This document shows positions 55,405 to 64,000 of a DNA stretch of 64,000 nucleotides, piece after piece. Made by a program: the position numbers and the translations under genes. The notes below the pieces were generated by a model. That model saw only the letters and a program-made list of their open reading frames with translations, searched no databases and was not told where the DNA came from. Within the stretch, counting starts at the first letter, position 1, and each line of letters opens with the position of its first letter. Location of the stretch: the NCBI GenBank assembly GCA_022393335.1, contig JAJEKB010021216.1:966017-1030016 (forward strand), given 5' to 3'. Source of the stretch: Macrotrachela quadricornifera. Lineage: Eukaryota > Rotifera > Eurotatoria > Philodinida > Philodinidae.

Positions 55405-56572
55405 ATGGTAAAAGGAAAATAATTGATCTAGTAAATAATGTAATAAACATATTTAGATATTCTTGAAACTCTTCCTTATCATCAGTGTATTAACAACAGT
55501 TATACATGCAGCATGTCCAATAGTCGACAATCCAGAAAAAATTATTAATTGTCTTCGTTTTTTTACATCAGGTCTTTACGGAGCTGCTACAAACGGTTGG
55601 TAATAGAGAGTGAATAAAATTGTTGTAGAAATTTTATCTTAGATGTCAGAATGGTATGTAACGTTGCCAATAATATTGCAGATTGTGCAAGTGCAGAAAT
55701 AGGTGAATGTATTGCGGCAGAAGTAAAAGAAATATTGATATTATTAATACGTTCATTTGTCGAATATTTTAGATTGGTAGAACAGCACTTAATCAAGTCA
55801 AGGAATTAGCTGATAAATGTTGTCCAATTAGAAATAATAAAGATTGTCCAATTCGAGGTCTTTTTTTATTTGTATTATTATTTATTAGATGTCAGTTAAT
55901 TTTTAACTCGTTTAGATGATGTATTCAAAACTCAACGTTGTTTTGCTGCCGATTCTTTCGTAACTTTGGCTGATGGAAAACAAAAATTAATCACTGAAAT
56001 ACAATCAGGTGATAAAGTTCTCGCTTATGATGATAAAACAAAAAAGGTTATTTCAACTCATGTAATCACAATGCTTGACAATCAACCCAATCAATTTGGT
56101 AGAATTTTTCACATTTATGTTATTTATATTATACTTTGTTTTAGCTATATTTAAACAATTAACTACGATTTCTGGTCAGCATTTGTCAGTTTCATCAACA
56201 CATCTTCTTCCAACAGATATTCATGGTTATGTTATGGCAAAGAATATTCGTGTAGGTATGAATATATATATCGCAAACGATGATGGTTTATTGACTACTG
56301 AAACGATTTCAAATGTGGTTGATGTTATCAAACAAGGATATGTCGCTCCATTGACACAAGAGGGAACATTAATTGTTAATAATCTTGCAGCCTCATGTTA
56401 TGCAACAATTAATAATCATTATTTAGCTCATGCTGCACTAACACCTATGCGATGGTGGTATAGTTTGTTTGGAAAAGCAAATGAATCACATGAAATTGTT
56501 GGTATTCATTGGTTTCCAAAGATGCTTTATGAAATCACTACATTCCTTATACCTTCGATTATTCATAAATAA
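55405..56572 (+). CDS. Secreted protein with Hedgehog-type Hint (Hog) autoprocessing domain
   Basis: Proposed exons: 55405-55407 (ATG only), 55457-55595, 55643-55722, 55773-55857, 55916-56098, 56145-56572. They total 918 nt, 305 aa, in frame. A signal peptide (IFLKLFLIISVLTTVIHA) is followed by a ~90-residue domain with eight cysteines that is not the Hedgehog signalling domain. At about residue 111 the Hint domain starts at QR|CFAADSFVTLADG, the catalytic Cys followed by Phe as in Hedgehog. SVSSTHLLP holds the His of the TxxH block, and ASCYATINNHYLAHAALTPM plus GIHWFPKMLYEI match the Hog C-terminal part. In Hedgehog this module cleaves itself and attaches sterol to the N-terminal part. The same is predicted here, but the lipid is unknown. 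The ATG-only first exon is the weakest part of the model. Confidence 0.85.
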
Positions 56573-58924
56573 TAAAATTTAATCATACTGTTTCAACCTA
56601 TATATTAACTACTAATTTTAATTATTAAATAAAAAAAACTAAAAAATAAATGGTCTTTGTAGATTTGACTGATCAGTTAAACTGAATTTGTAGTTCGTTG
56701 CTTTATGAAATAATATTAAGACTTAAGATAAATGCAACGATTAGATTGTGCAAAATACAATAAATTTCATTTTTTGTATGGTTAATCGAAAGGAAAATAT
56801 AACATGGTATTCCTTATAGATGATAAGACAATAACGTATTGAAATTTGAGCTAATACCACTAGTCATTAATAAAGCATTGAGAAATAACAAGTATTCATA
56901 TATTCATTTTCTCACACACTGTGTGATAATATTCTTTATCAATCGATATGGATAAATAGCAGGTACCGAGATCTATTTTTTTTGGGATTTATTCGGATTT
57001 ACTAATAAATTCCACATAATTCCTATTGAGAGTGAAGGCGAGTGCGGGGATGAGGGGCAAGAGTGAGGGTACGCTGAAATACTAATACAGCTATATAGCC
57101 TCAATAAATCCTTAATAAATAAATAAATCTCGCAGAAGAAATAAATCCCAAAAAAATAAGTCTCGGTATGCCCTCACCATTTGATACAGCTTGAGCTGTT
57201 GATCATGAAAATCTACTTTTTAGTCGTAACAAATGCTTCCTTCTCGTTGCGTCGAAAAATACAAAATACTTGGAAGGTGTCAATTTTCGACAAAAACACA
57301 TTTTTTGCAACAATGTATGAAATTTCCTACTTCATTCTTTTTGTTCACTTCTAAAAATAATTTTTTCGGATTCCGCACGAAAAGCTTAGTATACAAAAGT
57401 TATCAAAACGATCTTTAGACCCAAAACTCTATTGATAGTGGCGCTTCGAATCGCGTCAAGTGTACCGTGCATAGGTCGATTTTGTAATCTACCTCTGGTG
57501 CCTCCTTAGTGAACCCTCACGATTCTGAATGTGAGCACCTTTTTTGTGGTTCCTACTATATACAATAACTTCTATAGTATGAATAGAGACATATGACATT
57601 ACTTATCGATGAGGAATTTTTCCGGATTTGATTGGTTCGTCTGACAATTCATTAGAGAAAGATCAATCACGACTTCTAGTCATTTTGGTTCATGAACCAT
57701 CCATTATTGGACGTGTTAAGTTATGCGTAAAAATGAAACAGATAACTGTGGCAGGTCATAAATATTGAAAACATTACGTGTTTAGTTTAGATAATCGCAC
57801 AGTAATCTATTGATCTTAATAAAATCTTATGGAAAATTGTGTGGAAGTGACGTTTAAAACCTCAACAGTTGAATCATACTGTGTAACCGGAACTATCGCG
57901 CTTTTTGAGAACAAATTCTAATGTCATAATCATTGAAATTATTTGTTTATAATTTCGAATGCGAATTGACACAATTCCTCAAAATCCATCTGAAATTAGC
58001 TATAAGAGTGCTCTTTTTGGAGTTTCTGAAACCAATAATTCAAAAACCTAATATAAATCGAATGAAGTAAGATATTGTCCATTAGCTCTCACATACGACC
58101 TCTGGAAAAGTTTTGAATAATAAGTCATCGAAGAAAACAAATACCATATTTGTGATTAACGTGGTCAATTGGTCTTATATTTATTCACATCTCGAAAGAT
58201 AACTTTTGATAATAATTAAAAAGTTTTTTTACAAAATTTATTAGAAAATAATGAACAAGATCAAAAAGCAATGAAAAGCTTTGCACAAAAGTTGAACCAG
58301 TGTCGTGTCATTCATGTCCTTAGTTATTTGATCACATGTAAAATATTTTTCTCTTTTGTTATATACGAATTGTGTTATGTCTCATGAACACATATAGTAA
58401 CGAGACAAAAATATCAGAGATAAGAAAACAAGACAACTTTCGCTATATGATCAAGAAATGTTTTCTATAAGTGTTTCAAAAAAAACTTTATTTGTTTATA
58501 AAAAAAAACTCTCGCTTTAAGTTTTAATAATTACACTTTCATATATCAAAGAAGTCATTTAAATGTTATTCTACATGAAATAAATTAATATGTTCAAAAT
58601 TTTTTATCTCATATCATGATAAAAATGCATGTTTGTTAGAGACAGTTGGTGAATCAAATACTTGATTAAATTTTCGCCGACATATTTTATATTTTCAATA
58701 ATAGTATTTGAAAAACATTTCTCAATAAACCAGTAACAAACTATTATTGTTCATTTTCTTTATCTTCAACAACTATATCTTCTTTTCGCTCACAAGCATG
58801 GTTTTGCTATTATATTCTATGTCTATCTTAGTCACGTTGTAGTATATGTGCATGAAAAGGTTCATTGTTTCGTACATATACGATTACTAGAGGAGGTACC
58901 CATTGAAAAGAGAATATTGTTAAA
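56573..58924. other. Intergenic DNA grading into repeats
   Basis: First ~400 bp is an AT-rich 3' flank. From about 56950 composition becomes less AT-rich and patchy, with fragments such as GAAATAAATCCCAAAAAAAT (inverted relative to TTTTTTTGGGATTTATTC near 56980). No coding gene, no complete element. Probably decayed transposon sequence. Confidence 0.4.
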
Positions 58925-59270
58925 GTTTTGCATCTTCCACTCAACTTTTTCTGCTGTACATAACACATCTTTTACAGGACTGTTCTCCGCTGTGGGTGAG
59001 CCATCTGCAACAGAAATGTTCCTGTTACACCTGAAACCTCTAGGACAGGACTTTTACCGATATGCGGCAGGCATCTTTAACGGGATTGTTCCTGCTATGC
59101 GTTAGGTATTCGCCATAGAACTCTTCTCGCCGTGCGTGATACCTCTTACGTAGGACTTTTTTCACCGTACCTGGTACCTCTGCTACAGCGCTTTTCTCGC
59201 CGTGTGTGGGGTAACTTTCACAGAACATTTACCGCCGTGCATTAGACAACTTCAGTGGGACTCTTCTCAT
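58925..59270. repeat. Minisatellite, ~36-bp units
   Basis: About nine or ten degenerate copies of a unit of the form ACCTCTACAGGACTTTTCTCGCCGTGCGTG. Unit length is 34-37 bp. The array is clearly less AT-rich than its surroundings. Short open frames on both strands across it are by-products of the repeat. Confidence 0.75.
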
Positions 59271-60278
59271 CGGGCTCAAGCTGACATCCTCACTCGCATC
59301 CACTTTGGACACGATCACTCTCGAAATTGTATTGAACTGCGTCATTTGATTAGAAAGCGAATAAAATCAGTCTCTTACGACTTTGATGAAGTTTCACGCA
59401 CGCCTTTTTTTCTCAATCCCAATCACTCTACCGACTTTCCTTAGCGCACTGAAGGAACCGATACGGATAGTTCCGTGACGCTATTCCTCACAATGACTAA
59501 ATACATAGCGAACAGACTCATCAGAATTTCGATCTGTATTGATCGAGATGAAATTTCACCCAACCCCTTCCACGCACCCCGTTTGGTGGTTCCAACTTCA
59601 AGTAGGCTTTCCTCAGAAGCTAAGGAAGTAGTGTGGAAACTTTTGTGACGCTAGCTATCACACGGACTGAATGCATAGCGAACAGACAAACGTTCTTCTT
59701 TAAATATATAGATACGTCATAGTTGTGAGTCAAGAAAAACAACAAATACGTTGTTTCTGTGAGTCATAGAAAACAAATGGATACACTATAGTTGTGAATC
59801 AAGGAAACACTTGTATACATTTTTTTCTCTTATAACCTATTAGAAACCTTCGATTTTTACATTGAGACCAAAGAATCATCGATACGAAATGATTAATCTT
59901 AGAATCATAACAAATTCGCTAAATTTCTGAAAAACCCATAAAAATTTCAATGCCATACGACTTGGGTGAAATTTCATTCAAACACCCCACCATACTCCTA
60001 TTAATGGTAACAGCACTCTACAAAGCTACCGCAGGACTCAGAACAGCATCACGCAAAATTTGCCAGTGATAGCTAAGACAATACTATCTGGGTGAGATTT
60101 CACCCTCACACCCCACCAATTTCACACCTTTGGTGGATGACCCCGCTATGACCTTCCTCCAGGCCTGGGGTTGCACCATGAAAAGTTTGGTAATGCTAGC
60201 TCGCACAGGGACCGAATGCATAACGAACAGGCAGACACACACACACATAGACAGACATTCTTCTTTATATATATAGAT
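59271..60278 (+). repeat. Degenerate repeat copies with RTE-like tails
   Basis: A segment of the form GATGAAATTTCACCC ... GTGACGCTAGCT-CACAGGGACTGAATGCATAGCGAACAGAC recurs about three times (near 59390-59520, 59545-59712 and 60090-60278). Two copies end in CAGACA(N)nTTCTTCTTTATATATATAGAT. Tails of that kind, CAGA-rich followed by ATATATATAGAT, are known from RTE-type non-LTR retrotransposons, but no reverse transcriptase is visible, so the family call is tentative. Confidence 0.5.
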
Positions 60279-60944
60279 GTTGTATTTCTAGCTTTTGCTT
60301 ATGCAAATCAAGACTGTAGGAACATCCTAAACTAAATCTATTGATTTCAAAGAAAATTCTTTAAAAAAGTCATTGAGCAATCGTAAACAAAAAATGAAAT
60401 ATGATTCAAATATGGATGAGACAAATCAGAAAAATATCACAACGTGCATTATTAAATGTGCAGACGTTCATTTATACGGGAAAGATGGAAATTTTTCTTT
60501 GAACGCAGAAGATTGTATGATGTCTTTTTCAGACAAAACTTTTATTCTTGTTTAAATAAATTAATTTGGTATCAATCTTATGATGTTGTTTTGAACATGA
60601 CTATCATTTTAAAGGTTTACATTAAGTCAGCTAGATGTATGACAAAAAAATTCTACTCAGAAACAAATAAAAAAAGTATTCATCAAAAAGCTGTTTCATA
60701 TTAACGGAACAACATTTAGAGTATGAAGGGAAAGAGTTGTATGAAGTGTATCAAAATTTGCGTGAGCGAAATCAGAGTCCATAATCCATATTTTACCATT
60801 TCTTTTTTCGATATAGTGCAAAAAAGCGATAGACATGTTTTCCTGGTACTTTGGAGAAATTTCAAGTTGTGTTCTCCGTAATTTCCTGAATTACACGAAC
60901 ATCTTACCAGTAAGTATTTGAGGACTATCGCAGCAAGGCACTTT

Positions 60945-61107
60945 CAGGTTTTTGAGGTCTATCTGAGGATGTTATCTGGAGGCTTGTGAAGATTATCTAA
61001 GGATGGTATTTGAAGATTTTTAAGGATTATCTAACGATGCTACTTGTAGCTTTTTGAGGATTACCTAAGGAAGATATTTGAAGGCTTTTAAAGATTATCT
61101 AATGAGG
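60945..61107. repeat. Minisatellite, ~34-bp units
   Basis: About four to five copies of a unit resembling TTTTGAGGATTATCTAAGGA followed by TGGTATTTGAAGGC. It lies immediately left of a foldback element, suggesting a composite repeat. Confidence 0.65.
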
Positions 61108-61110
61108 AAA

Positions 61111-61798
61111 CACAACGAACTGATAAATAGTTTCATAAATTCTAGTAATGCCAATTTGTAGAGCTTCTTGAGTCATTAACTAACATCATAGTCATGTAGA
61201 TCAACAGCTACATCTAAGAATAAATCTCTAATATATAGTTTTCAGTATCTGTACCGAGTCAAAGGTTAAAGGTCACTAGGAGTATGGTGCTGGTTGATCT
61301 TTGGGTTTCGACTTTACGAGAGAAAGCTTCGAATTGATCGATCGCTTTTTAAATTTTCATGATACCAATTTGTAAAGCTTGCTGAGTTATTAACTAATAT
61401 CATAGTCATTTAGGACAACATATTTAATAGTAAATTTCTGATAATCAAAGTTTGCGTTAGCTTATCATAGCATATGAGGTCAAAAATCAACAATAGTGGA
61501 GTGGCGATTGGCCTTTGAGTTTTGATTTTAGCAGGGAGACACAGACCTTTACTATGCAAGTGATATCACATGATAAGTATCTGTCTCCCTGCTAAAGTCG
61601 AAACTTAAAGATTAATCAACACCACACTCCTAGTGCTCTTTAACCTTTGATCCGTCACAAACACTGAAAATTACATATTAGAGACCTATTCTTAAATGTG
61701 GCTGTTGACCCAAATGATTTTTATATCAGTGAATATTTCAATAAGCTCTACAAATTAGCTTTACTAGAATTTAAAAATCAATTTATCACTCCGCTGTG
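61111..61798. mobile_element. Foldback element with three arms (two direct, one inverted)
   Basis: Left arm about 61111-61335 and right arm about 61580-61798 are inverted copies. The ends are CACAACGAACTGATAAAT and, reverse-complemented, CACAGCGGAGTGATAAAT, and both carry AATTCTAGTAA and CAATTTGTAGAGCTT-type motifs. A second direct copy of the left arm lies between them (about 61350-61550, again with CCAATTTGTAAAGCTTGCTGAGT). A further inner pair AGCAGGGAGACA / GTCTCCCTGCT brackets the centre. No ORF. Confidence 0.7.
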
Positions 61799-62004
61799 CT
61801 CTCTCTTCAAAACCACGTCTAATCCGCCAGGTTGAACATAATATCATTCGACACATGATTAAATTTCGCACTCAGCACAACCTTCTAGAGATCCAGCACC
61901 AGTCACTGAGTGATTTTTAGGGATAGGTACTATAATCCGCTGACAATTTTATTTATGTCATTTTTTCGTGTGGGCTTTTTTCTTATCACTAATTCAGTAG
62001 ACAT

Positions 62005-62342
62005 GCACCCAAGGGGTAAACATCAGACTCCAGCCCCTTGGAGTCATGTAGAGTCAAGCGGAGTCAAGTGGAGTCACTTGGAGGCAAATGGCTCGCGCGG
62101 AATCACGCAGAGTCACGTAGAATCACACAGAACCGCATGGAGTTATGTGGAGTCATGCGAGATAACAGATTCTGCTGCTTGTCTCTTAATTAATTCCAAT
62201 AACAATACAAGTGTTCATTGTTGGAGAACAATTCCCAAAAATAGAAGAAAAGTGTTCTGTTATAGGAAATAATTCCAAGAGTGAAACTACAGACTTCAGT
62301 CAAGTGGAGTCATGGAGTCTGATGTGTCCCCCTTGCATGCAC
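62005..62342. repeat. Inverted-repeat-bounded block with a 10-bp minisatellite
   Basis: Left end ATGCACCCAAGGGGTAAACA, then TCAGACTCCA, is inverted at the right end (TGGAGTCTGATGTGT then CCCCCTTGCATGCAC). Between them, 62040-62160 is a run of about twelve 10-bp units of the form GGAGTCACGT. Further right, CTGGTGCATCCCTA (62845-62858) may be the true outer end of a hAT-like element whose interior received the 62430-62756 insertion. No matching target duplication found for the outer pair. Confidence 0.5.
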
Positions 62343-62429
62343 CAGTCCGACTGGGTGAAAAGTGATGCCGGATGTTCAACAAGTTCATTAATGAGTTCGA
62401 TAGCAATACGATTGGGTACCAGTCACGAC

Positions 62430-62756
62430 TAGAGACCTGCGGGTCTGTCCAGGCCCGAACCCAAACACGAGCCCGGCCGGATTCGGGTCTATTTCTGAAT
62501 TTCACTGCAGACCCGGTTTGTAATGATCTACAGATTTAGATAATATTGGTATTAAGAAAGTGAACAAAAAATGATTGTGCACTGACTATTCTTTTAGAGT
62601 GAGCAATAAAGATCTAAAATCTTATAGCTTCATCTGTGTATATACACAGAGGATGCCAAATACTGGCAGAAAAAAAGACCGGATCTAGGTCCGGTTGGGT
62701 TCGGGTCTACATTCGCCGGGCTCGGGGCCAAAAAAACATGAGCCCGCAGGTCTCTA
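62430..62756. mobile_element. hAT-type MITE with perfect 8-bp target duplication
   Basis: Terminal inverted repeats TAGAGACCTGCGGG and CCCGCAGGTCTCTA (perfect 14 bp) are flanked by identical GTCACGAC copies at 62422-62429 and 62757-62764. 327 bp, GC-rich at both ends with an AT-rich centre, no transposase frame. It is nested in another repeat, so it is younger than its host. Confidence 0.92.
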
Positions 62757-62865
62757 GTCACGACTGAGTATCTCAGAGGGACTGGGTCCAGTCGGACTGC
62801 GCATCTCAAAAGGACTGGGACTCAATCCACCACTCATGACTGGAACTGGTGCATCCCTACTTATA

Positions 62866-63365
62866 ACACACAAAAATGTGTCATACTTCTTTTTCCTGTG
62901 GGTTTTTTCTTATTAAATACAAGAATGTGTCAAACTTCTTTTTTCTGTGCGTTTTTTCCAAGGGAGAAACAGCTGATTTTTTTGATTTTAAATAAAAAAA
63001 ATTAAAAAAATCAGAAAATTTTTAATCTCTGTTATTCAAAACATCGGTAACCCGTGAAACAGCTAAACTCAATTTTTTTTTGATTTTTTTGGTTCTTTTG
63101 ATTTTTTTGATTTTTTTGATTTTTTTGATTTTTTTGATTTTTTTGATTTTTTTGATTTTTTTGGTTCTTTTGATTTTTTTGGTTCTTTTGATTTTTTTTT
63201 GATTTTTTTGAGTTTTTTGATTGTGAATTAATTGTTTTTCAATCGAAGAAATTTAAAAAAATCAAAGAAATCAAAAAAATCTGTATTTATATGTTTTTCC
63301 CTTGTTTTTTTCTTATCACACAAAAATGTGTCATACTTCTTTTTCGTGCGGATTTTTACCTATCT
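62866..63365 (+). repeat. Dispersed copies of an ACAAAAATGTGTCATACTTC unit
   Basis: The unit, followed by TTTTTCCTGTGGGTTTTTTC, appears near 62869, 62919 and 63318, with a partial relative near 61955-61985 on the far side of the inserted elements. This suggests a local satellite or host element split by the insertions between 62.0 and 62.86 kb. Confidence 0.5.
63072..63220 (+). repeat. (GATTTTTTT)n microsatellite
   Basis: Roughly fifteen near-perfect 9-bp units GATTTTTTT with occasional GGTTCTTTT variants. Strongly strand-biased pyrimidine/purine tract. Confidence 0.9.
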
Positions 63366-63639
63366 CACACATTACAGATGTATGACACATTTTTTCCTTT
63401 TCTTTGCTTGCAATAACATTCTTTTTCTTCTCTAAAAAATAGCTTGTCAAGAGTAACGGCTTCACTTTCACTCGCTTTCCATCAGACGTAAGTATTCACT
63501 TCATAAAAGCTAAACATGAAATTTCATAGGAAATAAATTGGCTGCACTTATTGAAGAATTCCCGCTTCTCCATTGACTGCAACTAGCTAAAAAGAATAAA
63601 ACTTAGTGGGTACCATAAGGTATAGTGGGATAAATCCAC

Positions 63640-63965
63640 TAATTCAGGGTGTCAGTTTCGGATTCCGTTCGTAAAAACCCGGAATTCATACCAGGTTCCG
63701 GATTCCTAGGAACGAAAAACCACTTGACAACTCATTTCTGCATGTTTTTCAACACATTGGAGTTTTTAGACATATTGTTTCTTTCGTTCTGAAGCAAATC
63801 ACTATGGATTCCCAGATTCTTAGGAACGGGAACCGGCACTAAATTCCTAAGAATGAGGGAACCTATTAAAAATTGCTAAGAACATGAGTTTAGGCAAGGT
63901 TCTTACTTCTTGGGAACACGGAAGTTGGACCGGCTTCCCGTTCCTAGGAACCGGGTACACATAGT
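63640..63965. repeat. GGAATCC/GTTCCTAGGAAC-rich repeat block
   Basis: Palindromic motifs GTTCCTAGGAAC and GGATTCC / GGAACC(G) recur about eight times between 63660 and 63955, on both strands. The left edge reads CAGGGTGTCAGTTTCGG, reminiscent of a hAT terminus, but no matching right terminus is identifiable. Probably a decayed DNA transposon. Confidence 0.45.
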
Positions 63966-64000
63966 GACTTGTCTCAATATGAAAGCAAAAATATATCTAA

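Noticed and set aside
58848..59444. Several overlapping open frames on both strands near 59 kb
   Set aside because: They follow the 36-bp minisatellite; repetitive arrays often stay open in several frames.
60373..60704. Short frames with Lys/Asn-rich products
   Set aside because: In repeat-rich DNA, overlapping in two frames, no splice sites and no recognisable protein.
61910..62505. Open frames with repeated SHVESxx-type residues
   Set aside because: Translation of the 10-bp minisatellite and of a MITE; not a gene.
63232..63435. Phe/Ser-rich open frame
   Set aside because: Low-complexity translation of T-rich satellite DNA.
63640..63965. Complete hAT element starting CAGGGTGTCAGTTTCGG
   Set aside because: No matching right terminal repeat or 8-bp duplication could be found before the window ends.

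Overview
The window is nuclear DNA of a small animal. It is very AT-rich, with short (about 45-60 bp) GT-AG introns, homopolymer-rich intergenic DNA and clearly metazoan gene families (P2X receptor, Golgi pH regulator, PKA, MYST acetyltransferase, Hedgehog-type Hint domain, rhodopsin-type GPCRs). The mix of LamG-jellyroll surface proteins, lineage-divergent GPCRs, a DUF4419 gene and compact introns best fits a bdelloid rotifer. That is inference; another small invertebrate is not excluded. I assembled exon chains by hand from splice sites and reading phase. Nearly all close exactly in frame, which is good internal support.

Layout. 0-0.6 kb: last exon of an unknown gene. 2.4-6.4 kb (+): PKA-like catalytic subunit with two phase-matched alternative first exons. 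7.0-8.8 kb (+): P2X receptor in 12 exons. 9.8-11.3 kb (-): compact MYST acetyltransferase. 11.5-12.1 kb (-): COA1/TIM21-like mitochondrial protein. 12.4-13.0 kb: palindromic foldback. 15.1-17.3 kb: a regular ~92-bp degenerate tandem array that runs into the 3' end of a secreted acidic peptide gene (-). 17.5-22.9 kb: non-coding, with a hAT-type MITE. 22.9-26.4 kb (+): ankyrin/armadillo protein resembling ANKAR, with a 24-nt microexon. 27.1-28.6 kb (-): GPCR. 33.0-34.0 kb (-): decayed old-yellow-enzyme pseudogene carrying a piggyBac-type MITE. 34.7-35.9 kb (+): DUF4419 protein. 36.9-38.1 kb (+): second GPCR. 38.2-38.6 kb (-): secreted cysteine-rich peptide. 39.2-40.2 kb (-): claudin-like four-span protein. 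43.2-46.2 kb (-): single-pass protein with two LamG domains and one frameshift. 46.6 and 47.9-48.8 kb: an 82-bp hAT-like MITE and a second foldback. 49.9 kb (-): tRNA-Asp(GTC). 51.9-54.7 kb (+): GPHR/GPR89. 55.4-56.6 kb (+): secreted 8-cysteine domain fused to a Hog-type Hint domain. 56.6-64 kb: repeat-dominated tail with minisatellites, RTE-like tails, a three-armed foldback and a hAT MITE with perfect target duplication.

The genes are independent transcription units rather than an operon. Several touch receptor signalling or secretion (PKA, P2X, two GPCRs, Hog, LamG, GPHR), but the sequence shows no functional coupling. The strongest unusual items are the peptide-gene/92-bp-array fusion, the Hog protein with an unrecognised N-terminal domain, the MITE inside a pseudogene with a restorable junction, and the PKA and ANKAR alternative-exon structures.
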